Source: Pelosinus fermentans (GTDB taxonomy: Bacteria > Bacillota > Negativicutes > DSM-13327). From it: a stretch of DNA of 64,000 bases. Made by a program: the position numbers and the translations under genes. The stretch's first letter is position 1, and every line of letters starts with the position of its first letter. The stretch spans positions 77,132-141,131 of the forward strand of contig DJJR01000080.1 of NCBI GenBank assembly GCA_002434245.1, given 5' to 3'. The notes beneath the pieces were generated by a model. The model saw nothing but the letters and a program-made list of their open reading frames with translations, was not told where the DNA came from and did no database searches. Shown in pieces: positions 33,604 through 41,531 of this stretch.

Positions 33604-34817
33604 TATATTGCCCTCATTCCATTGCGCTCAATTACAGTAAGGTGGGATTGAGCTTTGAGCTGCAGCAGATGAGCTGCCCCAATGATATTCATGCATAATT
33701 CAGCATATTGATCCGCAACAGTAGACCATTTCATTGTTCGGCCAACTGCCATTGTCTTCATTTCCATTTCTTTTTTCTCAGTTGGATTGCCAAGCACGGT
33801 TCGAATGCATGATGCCATCGATTCAGAATCTTTAAAATTACTAAGCATTCCACGACCGTCACCTAACATTTCCTCGGCATAACGATATGGAGTCGATACA
33901 ATTACCCTTCCGCGCCCCATAGCATATGCCAATGTTCCGCTGACTGCCTGTTCTTTAGACAAATAGGGTGTCAGATACATATCAGACATTTGAAGATAGG
34001 TAATCACTTCTTTTTTTGTTAGGTACTTATCAATAAATCGAATGTTATTCTGTACCCCAAGGCTTTGTGCCAAATCCATCAGACTCTGCCTGTATGTTTC
34101 ACCCATGCTTTCTTTGACACATGGATGGGTTTTACCAAGAATCAGATACATCAGATTTTCATAATCCGGGACGACCTTGGCCACCGCTTCAATTCCATAT
34201 TCCAAACCTTTAGCTGGACTAAGGAGTCCGAAGCTACTGATGATTTCCTTATTTCGCAAGCCGTAATCCATTTTTAATTTTCCCCTTGACTCGACCTGCA
34301 TGTTAGGAACTCCATGGGGTATAAACAAAAGTTTCTCTGACTCAATGCCGTAGGTTCCAGCCAATATGGGCATAGAACTTTTCGCCATCGTTACTACCTT
34401 TGTACTAAGTCTTCCCAGATCTCTGAGAACAGTTCGTTGTTTCGGCGACGGTTCTAACAACACAGTATGTGTCGTAATAATGAAAGGAATTTTCAGCCCC
34501 TTTGCTAAATCAATGATGTATTCGCCGCATTCACCGCCAAAAATCCCATATTCATGTTCAATAACTAAAAGATCCAAATTATCATTGGCCCATGATGCTG
34601 TCATCAAATAGCTTGTACGATCGTGCTGGCTCAATCTATATTTTATTCGGGAATTCTCACATTCTTTCTTATCCACTACTGCAATGACACTTGGACGTAT
34701 GAGTCCCATTTTGGCAATTTCAGTTACTAGATCTTCTGTAAATGTGGCTAAACCACATTCTCTAGGAGGATATGTGCTTAAAAAACCAATATGTTTTATT
34801 CTATTTTCCCTAACCAT
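33603..34817 (-). CDS. GT4-family glycosyltransferase (GT-B fold)
   Basis: A 404-residue glycosyltransferase. The N-terminal domain starts IGFLSTYPPRECGLATFTED. The linker carries FIPHGVPN, and the C-terminal domain has SSFGLLSPAKGLEYGIEAVA and the donor-site region SKEQAVSGTLAYAMGRG. The second glutamate of the usual EX7E motif is replaced by alanine, which may mark a subfamily. GDP-mannose is a likely donor because ManC is encoded two genes downstream. It is translationally coupled to the barrel protein. AGGAGA precedes the ATG. Cytoplasmic. Confidence 0.87.
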   Translation of the reverse strand: MVRENRIKHIGFLSTYPPRECGLATFTEDLVTEIAKMGLIRPSVIAVVDKKECENSRIKYRLSQHDRTSYLMTASWANDNLDLLVIEHEYGIFGGECGEYIIDLAKGLKIPFIITTHTVLLEPSPKQRTVLRDLGRLSTKVVTMAKSSMPILAGTYGIESEKLLFIPHGVPNMQVESRGKLKMDYGLRNKEIISSFGLLSPAKGLEYGIEAVAKVVPDYENLMYLILGKTHPCVKESMGETYRQSLMDLAQSLGVQNNIRFIDKYLTKKEVITYLQMSDMYLTPYLSKEQAVSGTLAYAMGRGRVIVSTPYRYAEEMLGDGRGMLSNFKDSESMASCIRTVLGNPTEKKEMEMKTMAVGRTMKWSTVADQYAELCMNIIGAAHLLQLKAQSHLTVIERNGMRAI

Positions 34818-34969
34818 TTTCTTTATCTCCTTCTTTTTGAGCAGCCCTATTTAGATGTTTAGCTGCATCTTATCGATTTACGCTGCTTAGGTTCATCAAT
34901 CCACTTTTATAACTTGGATTGTGCCAAACCTTAACAAGGTGCAAACCACCATTGTGCGCTCATCTTAGC

Positions 34970-35036
34970 AAAAAAGGTCATCACCAGCAATTTAAAACAC
35001 CTTTAGATGTCTTCTAGATCCACTGTTGATGACCAT
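34970..35036 (-). terminator. Terminator of the small ART-like gene
   Basis: GGTCATCA and TGATGACC arms bracket a 40-nt loop, with CCTTTTTTGC following on the minus strand. It lies between the stop at 35046 and the GT4 gene, so the GT4-barrel-manC genes probably have their own promoter. Confidence 0.5.
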
Positions 35037-35045
35037 TATCAGTCA

Positions 35046-35390
35046 TTACATTTTTCTGTTTTTATAGCTTAGTCCTTTATGAATCCCCCAATGACCTTTT
35101 CTGAGAGATTCAACATCAATCCATAGTTTCTGAGGAATCGGCTTACACGTTGTATACCAATCCTTTGCACCTTGTACTAATTTCTGCGGCGGCGCGTTTT
35201 TGCCAAAATGGGATATGTTAAGAAGCGACACGCTGATTCGGATGGTAGCATTATTTCCCCCAGACCATTCCTGGGCTTCTAGTTCCTTGTTCTTCGTTAG
35301 CCATACAACACCTCCACCTGACTGGTTAAGGCAGCCATGCTCTAATATTTGTTCCAAATTTTCTTCTGTTGTAAAGTGATATAGTTTCAT
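35046..35390 (-). CDS. Small protein resembling ADP-ribosyltransferase-fold families (DarT/KptA-like N-terminus)
   Basis: A 114-residue protein starting MKLYHFTTEENLEQILEHGC, then GGGVVWLTKNKE. A starting Y-H-x-T followed by a helix and I-L-x-x-G, then a strand with WLT, is the pattern at the N-terminus of many ART-fold proteins (DarT, KptA, DUF952-like). No clear catalytic Glu motif is assured; the late IDVESLRKGHWGIHKG segment is a candidate. GGGTG precedes the ATG. It lies alone, with its own terminator, inside the mannose-glycan cluster and has no antitoxin-like neighbour. The family assignment is tentative. Confidence 0.5.
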   Translation of the reverse strand: MKLYHFTTEENLEQILEHGCLNQSGGGVVWLTKNKELEAQEWSGGNNATIRISVSLLNISHFGKNAPPQKLVQGAKDWYTTCKPIPQKLWIDVESLRKGHWGIHKGLSYKNRKM

Positions 35391-35539
35391 ATTTCACCCG
35401 TGAAAATTAGTAATTTTTTTATAAAATTCATTTATTCTCTTCCTTTCTTCAAGACTCATGGTCACATGTTATAGTCTTTTTTTATTTTCAGCTTAGGTAT
35501 CTAATGAAGAGTAGCGTCTGATTTAAGCATCGATTCTGA

Positions 35540-36550
35540 CTAATAAAGCGCTTCATCTAAGGGTTCTGGACACTTTTTAACATATTCCAGCAAATCCCCT
35601 ACTCTGGCAGTAGCCAAGGCAATACAAGAATCGGCCCCTCCATAGTACATTTTAAGCAATCCGGTCTTATCGTCCAGCACCCAGCCACTTGGAAAAACGA
35701 CGTCATCAACGTCCCCCTCCCGTTCATACCCTTCCGTTGGTCCAAAGACCCATTCATCAGTGCGGTGCAATACCTTTGCCGGATTATCCAGATCCAGTAA
35801 TGCCAGACCGATTCGGTAAATCGAACCAGAAGCGGTTTGGCGCACTCCGTGATACACGAGTATCCAGCCTTCAGCAGTCTCGATGGGTGGCGCTGCAAGA
35901 CCAATTTTTCCACCATCCCACCAGCCACCCCGACGGGCGTGCATTACCACCTGGCGGTCTCCCCAATGGGTAAAGTTACTACCAGAATATGATAACCAAA
36001 TGTGAGAACCTGGTACATAATTAGTAGTAATTGGCCGATGAATCAGGACCCATTTTCCCTGTATTCGACGAGGAAAAAGGGCAGCATCTTTGTCTTCCGG
36101 CGGCATGAGCGGTCCGATCCGCTCAAACGTGATAAAGTCATTTGTCAGTGCCATCGCTACAAGCGGTCCACGACGAGAGTAAGCAGTATAGGTTATCGCC
36201 CACTTATTCAGCTCAGCAAGCCAAGTAATCCTAGGATCTTCAATTCCCCACCGTTCTTCCGGATAGTTTAGCGGATCTGATTCCAGCGTTGGCACTCTGT
36301 CAATCTGCCAATTGCTGACTCCATCATCACTAATCGCCTTAGTCAGGTGGGAAAAACCTCGCCGATCCTCTACACGAGCCAGCAGCAATACTTTACCGTG
36401 AAACATAGTAGCTGCTGGATTGAATACTGAATGTGCAGGATAGGGCCAGTCTTTCGCTGTCAAAATCGGATTCTTTGGATGCCGCTTAAACAGTTCAATA
36501 AATGTATGATTATCGTTTTTCAACTGAGTGTCAAACCTATTTTTATCCAT
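35540..36550 (-). CDS. GH130-family beta-mannoside phosphorylase-like protein
   Basis: A 336-residue five-bladed beta-propeller of glycoside hydrolase family 130. RHPKNPILTAKDWPYPAHSV, FNPAATMFHGKVLLLARVED (43-62) and WGIEDPRITW are family signatures; the Asp of EDPR (about D105) is the expected general acid. RRIQGKWVLIHRP and the late GWVLDDKTGLLKMYYGGADS fit phosphate-binding and closing blades. GH130 enzymes phosphorolyse beta-1,4- or beta-1,2-mannosides to mannose-1-phosphate. ManC in the same cluster makes GDP-mannose from that product, so turnover and synthesis could be linked. It has its own promoter at 36696-36724. Confidence 0.88.
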   Translation of the reverse strand: MDKNRFDTQLKNDNHTFIELFKRHPKNPILTAKDWPYPAHSVFNPAATMFHGKVLLLARVEDRRGFSHLTKAISDDGVSNWQIDRVPTLESDPLNYPEERWGIEDPRITWLAELNKWAITYTAYSRRGPLVAMALTNDFITFERIGPLMPPEDKDAALFPRRIQGKWVLIHRPITTNYVPGSHIWLSYSGSNFTHWGDRQVVMHARRGGWWDGGKIGLAAPPIETAEGWILVYHGVRQTASGSIYRIGLALLDLDNPAKVLHRTDEWVFGPTEGYEREGDVDDVVFPSGWVLDDKTGLLKMYYGGADSCIALATARVGDLLEYVKKCPEPLDEALY

Positions 36551-36594
36551 AAAAAAAGCCCCCTACGTTTGGATATTCGGCGCGTTGCCGGCAA

Positions 36595-36610
36595 GTGTGA
36601 TATCTCACAC
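36595..36610. promoter_or_regulatory. Perfect 16-bp palindrome in the GH130 leader
   Basis: GTGTGATATCTCACAC, a perfect palindrome in the predicted 5' untranslated region, about 45 bp upstream of the GH130 start and about 80 bp downstream of its transcription start. TGTGA/TCACA half sites recall Crp/Fnr proteins but with a 4-bp rather than 6-bp spacer. Confidence 0.55.
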
Positions 36611-36695
36611 CCAGTCTGTATATCCCGTGGCGGTTAAAGCACAATATAGTATTGTTACCAATCGTCAGACAGTAGGTTCAAACGATTTATACTTT

Positions 36696-36724
36696 ATTAT
36701 ACTACAAATAATTATTTCCGTCAA
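36696..36724 (-). promoter_or_regulatory. Promoter of the GH130 gene
   Basis: On the minus strand, TTGACG (36719-36724), a 17-bp spacer and TATAAT (36696-36701). The 36551-36908 intergenic stretch otherwise holds only the palindrome at 36595. Confidence 0.7.
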
Positions 36725-36908
36725 ACAATCGTTTTTCCCGAATAAACAATCATCCATTTCTATTGAACATTTTTTAACAATTTTCGAATTTATAGCAGGG
36801 TATATGCATAAATCAATCCTCTATTTGTAATTTCCAAGAGCTTATTTATTTCTTATTATATCCTGGCAGGACATACCATGATGACTTCAATTTTAATAGG
36901 ATTTCTGA

Positions 36909-37922
36909 TTAACTATATTTTTTCAATATTTCTTTGTAAACCTCAATATATTGTTTTACCATTTTCTCCTGTGTAAATTTGCATTCAACCGTTTTGCGGC
37001 AGTCTTCCCGTGAAATATTTCTGACATCTTTAATTTTCTCAGCCATTTCCTCCACATCAGACACAATAAACCCATTCATACCATCCTGAATAATTTCGGG
37101 CATAGAACCTTTATTAAATGCAAGGACAGGTGTTCCGCATGCCATTGATTCCACAATACTAAGACCAAAAGGCTCATTAAAATGAATGGGATGCAGCAAT
37201 GCATATGCATTACCCAGAACGTTATTTCTTTCTTCAGGACCTACGGAGCCAATGTAACATACATCGTCATTAAGATATGGCTCTACGTTATTTTCGTAAT
37301 AGGACTTATCCTGTATAATACCAGCAATAACCAGCTTCATTTTTGCTCTTTTAGCAACTTGTATTGCCTCCCAAGTTCCCTTGTCCTTATGTATTCTTCC
37401 AAAGTAAACTAAATAATTGCCCTGTTCTTTGTTTAATGTAAATTTTTCGATGTCAATGCCATGGTATACAGTCCTTATATAATCCAGATCCTCATGCCGG
37501 TCCGCATTACTAATAGAAACATAGTGAGTTTTTTTGTTATATTTTCTATACACAGGCATAATTTTAGGCGAGGAGAATCCATGTATCGTTGTTATAACTG
37601 GTGTTTTTATAAGACCGCTATAGGTCAGAGGTAAAAAATCATAATTGTTATGTATGATGTCAAATTCATCTGCCTGCTCCATGATTTCGGATATATGCAA
37701 AGATTCCCAAACTTTTGCATCCAGTTCTTTGTCTTCTTCATAGGGCGCTTTGCACACACTACGAAGCTTCGCACTGGTTAATGAATCGCCAGTAGCATAG
37801 AGTGTTACATCAATCCCCTCTTTCACAAGTCCCTCTGCCAATAAGGAAACGACTCTCTCCCAAGGACCATAATGCCTAGGCGGCGTCCTCCATGCAATTG
37901 GTGAAATGATTGCAACTTTCAT
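36909..37922 (-). CDS. GT4-family glycosyltransferase
   Basis: A 337-residue GT-B glycosyltransferase. The start (MKVAIISPIAWRTPPRHYGP) has a proline-rich acceptor loop, TVYHGIDIEKFTL marks the domain linker, and LVYFGRIHKDKGTWEAIQVA and EPFGLSIVESMACGTPVLAF are the donor site with an intact EX7E. GGAGGGGG precedes the ATG. It is the first gene of the mannose-glycan cluster, divergent from the FAH hydrolase. It differs from the second GT4 of the cluster, so at least two transfer steps are expected. Confidence 0.9.
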   Translation of the reverse strand: MKVAIISPIAWRTPPRHYGPWERVVSLLAEGLVKEGIDVTLYATGDSLTSAKLRSVCKAPYEEDKELDAKVWESLHISEIMEQADEFDIIHNNYDFLPLTYSGLIKTPVITTIHGFSSPKIMPVYRKYNKKTHYVSISNADRHEDLDYIRTVYHGIDIEKFTLNKEQGNYLVYFGRIHKDKGTWEAIQVAKRAKMKLVIAGIIQDKSYYENNVEPYLNDDVCYIGSVGPEERNNVLGNAYALLHPIHFNEPFGLSIVESMACGTPVLAFNKGSMPEIIQDGMNGFIVSDVEEMAEKIKDVRNISREDCRKTVECKFTQEKMVKQYIEVYKEILKKYS

Positions 37923-38114
37923 ATTAAAAATCCCCCTCCATATTTCCCCTCAAAAACCACTCTACATACTTACTATATATGAACTTCGGCAGGAACAAGG
38001 GTGAAGCCTCTATTCCTCAAGTATCCGGAAGCTTTTATTTTACCAGAGCGGCTTTACTATGAAAGATTTCCCCTAATAATGAGAGTAACGTTTTTAATTT
38101 TTCTCATATAGTGA

Positions 38115-38143
38115 TTGACAAAATCCCAAAATGGGATTATGTT
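38115..38143 (+). promoter_or_regulatory. Promoter of the FAH gene with operator in its spacer
   Basis: TTGACA (38115-38120), a 17-bp spacer and TATGTT (38138-38143). AATCCCA (38122-38128) and TGGGATT (38132-38138), 7-bp arms around AAA, fill the spacer, a classic repressor position. Confidence 0.7.
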
Positions 38144-38183
38144 AAATTTTGTATACTATTTTTTTAAGAGGAGGGATACTTGC

Positions 38184-39098
38184 ATGCATTTTTTAACCTA
38201 TCAATCTAACGGTCAAGAAGACATCGGGCTCTTGACAGCAGACCAAAAACAGATCATTCCTCTGCTGGCCGCCGAGCATTATTTTTATGGTGAAACCATA
38301 TTGCCGACCACGCTGCTCTCTCTTATTCAGCAAGGTGAATTAGCTTTACAGCGAGTCAAGTCGATCGTGAAATCAGTAGAAGCACAAAACGATCTTCCAT
38401 TTCTGCTGTCACCGGACAACATCCGGATTGTGGCACCAATTCCTCATCCTGTCAAAAATATATTCTGCATTGGCAAAAACTATGCCGAGCATGCTTTGGA
38501 GGGTGATACAAGCGCCGACCCGAGTGTAGCCATCCCTAAATATCCGGTTATCTTTACCAAGGCTCCCACTACGGTAATTGGTCCTGGCGACATCATCAAC
38601 AGTCATAGCCAAGTTACCAATGCTTTGGACTATGAGGTAGAACTGGCTGTAATCATCGGGAAGAAGGCTTCCTATGTTAGCAAAGAAGAGGCAATGGACT
38701 ATGTATTTGGCTATACTATTCTTAATGATGTGACAGCACGGGATTTACAAAAACGTCACCAGCAGTGGTTTCGCGGCAAAAGTCTTGATACTACAGCACC
38801 AATGGGTCCCTTCCTTGTTCACAAGACTTCTGTTCCTTCGGTCAATGACCTAACAGTAACATTAAAGGTAAACGACGAGCTAAGACAGCATGCTAACACA
38901 CATTCTCTAATTTTTGATATTCCAACACTTATTAGTACGATTTCCTCTGGTATCACTCTTGAACCCGGAGATATTATCTCTACCGGCACCCCTGCCGGCG
39001 TTGGAGCCTATTCAACACCTCCAGTATTTTTGAAGCCTGGAGACAAACTGGAACTATCAATTACTGGTCTCGGAACATTAATCAACACAGTAGGCTAG
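38184..39098 (+). CDS. Fumarylacetoacetate hydrolase (FAH)-family protein
   Basis: A 304-residue metal-dependent enzyme. NIFCIGKNYAEHALEG, PVIFTKAPTTVIGPGDII, ALDYEVELAVIIGK (metal-binding Glu pair), DVTARDLQKRHQQWFRGKSL and DIISTGTPAGVGAY are the FAH signatures seen in acylpyruvases and oxaloacetate decarboxylases/tautomerases. The N-terminal 70 residues are an extra domain common in this branch. ATG 38184 with AAGAGGAGGG 8 nt upstream is the real start; the frame is open to 38115. It is a single gene followed by two hairpins. The substrate is a beta-keto acid, not otherwise determinable. Confidence 0.9.
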   Translation: MHFLTYQSNGQEDIGLLTADQKQIIPLLAAEHYFYGETILPTTLLSLIQQGELALQRVKSIVKSVEAQNDLPFLLSPDNIRIVAPIPHPVKNIFCIGKNYAEHALEGDTSADPSVAIPKYPVIFTKAPTTVIGPGDIINSHSQVTNALDYEVELAVIIGKKASYVSKEEAMDYVFGYTILNDVTARDLQKRHQQWFRGKSLDTTAPMGPFLVHKTSVPSVNDLTVTLKVNDELRQHANTHSLIFDIPTLISTISSGITLEPGDIISTGTPAGVGAYSTPPVFLKPGDKLELSITGLGTLINTVG

Positions 39099-39184
39099 TA
39101 GTCCGCCAAGACTAACGCTATGGGATTCAGGCTAGGTGGACTACTAGTCAATGCCCCTTGGTCAATCACTGACCAAGGGGCATT
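39095..39184 (+). terminator. Tandem hairpins after the FAH gene
   Basis: The first stem is CTAGTAGTCC (39095-39104) with GGACTACTAG (39138-39147). The second is AATGCCCCTTGGTCA (39150-39164) with TGACCAAGGGGCATT (39170-39184), perfect 15-bp arms. The first stem begins inside the last codons of the FAH gene. Confidence 0.75.
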
Positions 39185-39221
39185 ACACATTCATAGCTGT
39201 CTATTTAAATGCTAACAACTT

Positions 39222-40037
39222 TTATTCCTCCATAAATTGCACCAATTCTTTATTGAATTTATCCCGCTGGTCATAGAACAGTCCGTGACCGCTGTATTTG
39301 AAGGGTACAAGTTTAGAGTTTCTAATTCCTTCATGTTGTGCAATGGCCAATGGAAACAGGCAAACTTTATCGTGAATGCCATGAAGAATTAATGTAGGAA
39401 CGCATATGGCTTCAAGATCGGAAAAGAGTCTTTCTTCATCCAGCCACGAGTTCGCGACTGCAGCAGTAGACCATCCTGCCGCTTGTAACCCTAATTGGAA
39501 GAACCAGTCTGAAAAAGGCTGGGTTACATACTGAAAGAAAAACATATCTCCAAAGCCCCTAAGCATTTTGGGACGATCCTCCAGTGTATCTTGAATGATT
39601 TTATCTACGTCTTCTTTCTTTAATCCATGAGGAAAATATGGACGTTGAATCAGGCTGGGAGCTGCGGCTGCAAAAAGAGCAAGCTTCGCTACTCCATAGC
39701 CATTGTGGCGGGCCATGTAGCGAATCGCAATGCCTCCCCCTGTAGAATGTCCTCCTAGTACAAAGTCTTCTAAGCAAAGGGCTTCAACCACACATCGAAT
39801 ATCATCTGCAAATTGGTCGTAGTCATAGCCTCCCCAAGGCTTATCCGAATTGCCGAATCCTCTAAGATCAATTCCAATGCAACGATAGCCCATTGTTGGG
39901 AGCTGGTCAAATTGATACTCAAACATTCTATGATTAGCAGGCCAGCCATGTATAAATACAATGGTCTTACTGCTTCCCGGGTTGACATCTTCCACATAAA
40001 GATTTATGTTCGGTTCCACTTCAATAAAATATCCCAT
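39222..40037 (-). CDS. Alpha/beta hydrolase, chloroperoxidase/esterase-like
   Basis: A 271-residue hydrolase. TIVFIHGWPANHRMFEYQFD is the oxyanion region, GHSTGGGIAIRYMARH carries the nucleophile Ser, TLILHGIHDKVC the acid and SGHGLFYDQRD the His. The overall pattern is that of non-heme chloroperoxidase-type alpha/beta hydrolases, which are esterases or perhydrolases. ATG 40037 has GGAGTG 6 nt upstream; the GTG at 40046 is less likely. Single gene; substrate unknown. Confidence 0.88.
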   Translation of the reverse strand: MGYFIEVEPNINLYVEDVNPGSSKTIVFIHGWPANHRMFEYQFDQLPTMGYRCIGIDLRGFGNSDKPWGGYDYDQFADDIRCVVEALCLEDFVLGGHSTGGGIAIRYMARHNGYGVAKLALFAAAAPSLIQRPYFPHGLKKEDVDKIIQDTLEDRPKMLRGFGDMFFFQYVTQPFSDWFFQLGLQAAGWSTAAVANSWLDEERLFSDLEAICVPTLILHGIHDKVCLFPLAIAQHEGIRNSKLVPFKYSGHGLFYDQRDKFNKELVQFMEE

Positions 40038-40193
40038 GCAAATCACTCCATCAAAAGTCTCTACATGGTACTATATTCAACTCATAACAAAAAAGCGCAG
40101 AATAGGTCGTATCTAGAATGGTTAAAAATTCCTTTGCAAAAACCAAACGTATGTTCTACAATATAATGAAGATACATAAAGGAGTTAATGCAC

Positions 40194-41531
40194 ATGGATG
40201 TTTTTGACAAGCTGAAAATTTTGACCGATGCAGCCAAATATGATGTGGCCTGCACCTCCAGCGGAGTGAATAAAAAGGCGGCCGCCGGAGGAATTGGCAG
40301 TGCAGCGGCCAGCGGCATCTGCCACAGCTTCTCAGGAGACGGTCGGTGCATCTCACTATTAAAGGTATTGATGACCAACGTATGCGCCTATGATTGTAAA
40401 TACTGCGTAAACCGTAAGTCAAATGACACCCCACGGGCGTCTTTTACACCACGGGAATTGGCAGAACTGACCATCAATTTTTATCGACGCAATTATATTG
40501 AAGGGCTTTTCTTGAGTTCTGGCGTACTGAAAAATCCTGACTATACCACCGAGCAAATGATTGAGGCACTGCGAATCCTACGAGAGGAATACCGATTTTT
40601 TGGATACATCCATGCGAAAGCCATTCCTGGAACAGATAGCGGTCTCATTGCCCGGTTGGGCATGCTGACTGATCGCATGAGTGTAAATATTGAACTGCCT
40701 TCCCAGAGCAGTCTGCAGCTGCTGGCACCGGATAAATCAAAGCATTCTATTTTAGCACCTATGAAATACATTCAAAATCGCATCCAAGAAAATTCTACAG
40801 ATATCATAAAATATCGCCATGCACCAAAGTTTGTTCCTGCCGGCCAGAGTACTCAAATGATTATCGGCGCTACGCCAGATACTGATTTTCAGATCTTGAA
40901 TTTAACAGAAGGTCTTTATAAAAAATATAAGTTAAAACGGGTATTTTTTTCTGCCTATATGCCTGTAGCTGAAAACGCCCTGCTACCCACCTTAGATACA
41001 ACTCCGCCTCTTTGGCGGGAACATAGGCTTTATCAAGCGGATTGGCTGCTTCGATTTTACGGTTTCACGGCAAATGAGCTCCTGGATCAGCAGCACCAAA
41101 GCTTCAATCCCTTTTTAGACCCAAAATGCAATTGGGCACTTCATCATATGGATTTCTTTCCTATGAATGTAAACCGAGCACCCTACAGTGACTTGCTGCG
41201 GGTGCCGGGCATTGGCGTAAACAGCGCCAAACGAATTGTAATTGCCCGCCGCTTAGCAACCCTCCAATTTAATGATCTAAAGAAACTGGGAGTTGTACTA
41301 AAGCGGGCACAGTATTTCATTACTTGCAGCGGTAAAGCCACTGGCAACTTAAAAATTACCCAGGATAAAGTACTACAATCTTTAATGTCAGAAAAAACCT
41401 TAGGTATGTATCACCAGAGTTTCCCACTTCAATCACAAAACAAGCAGCTCTCTCTTTTTGAACAGCCATCCTTGCTATTATCCGGATACCCACAGGAGGA
41501 TCTTCAAAGATGTTTGACCAGTCCAATCTGA
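40194..41531 (+). CDS. Putative DNA modification/repair radical SAM protein (SPL-like)
   Basis: A 445-residue radical SAM protein. The cluster motif is CAYDCKYC (C64, C68, C71), preceded by a glycine/alanine-rich segment AAAGGIGSAAASGICHSF typical of this family. A C-terminal helix-hairpin-helix (LLRVPGIGVNSAKRIVIARR) suggests DNA binding. It matches the uncharacterised family described as putative DNA modification/repair radical SAM (TIGR03916), distantly related to spore photoproduct lyase. ATG 40194 is chosen over 40188 for spacing from GGAG. Its stop overlaps the next gene by 22 bp, and the pair is conserved in anaerobes. Confidence 0.88.
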   Translation: MDVFDKLKILTDAAKYDVACTSSGVNKKAAAGGIGSAAASGICHSFSGDGRCISLLKVLMTNVCAYDCKYCVNRKSNDTPRASFTPRELAELTINFYRRNYIEGLFLSSGVLKNPDYTTEQMIEALRILREEYRFFGYIHAKAIPGTDSGLIARLGMLTDRMSVNIELPSQSSLQLLAPDKSKHSILAPMKYIQNRIQENSTDIIKYRHAPKFVPAGQSTQMIIGATPDTDFQILNLTEGLYKKYKLKRVFFSAYMPVAENALLPTLDTTPPLWREHRLYQADWLLRFYGFTANELLDQQHQSFNPFLDPKCNWALHHMDFFPMNVNRAPYSDLLRVPGIGVNSAKRIVIARRLATLQFNDLKKLGVVLKRAQYFITCSGKATGNLKITQDKVLQSLMSEKTLGMYHQSFPLQSQNKQLSLFEQPSLLLSGYPQEDLQRCLTSPI

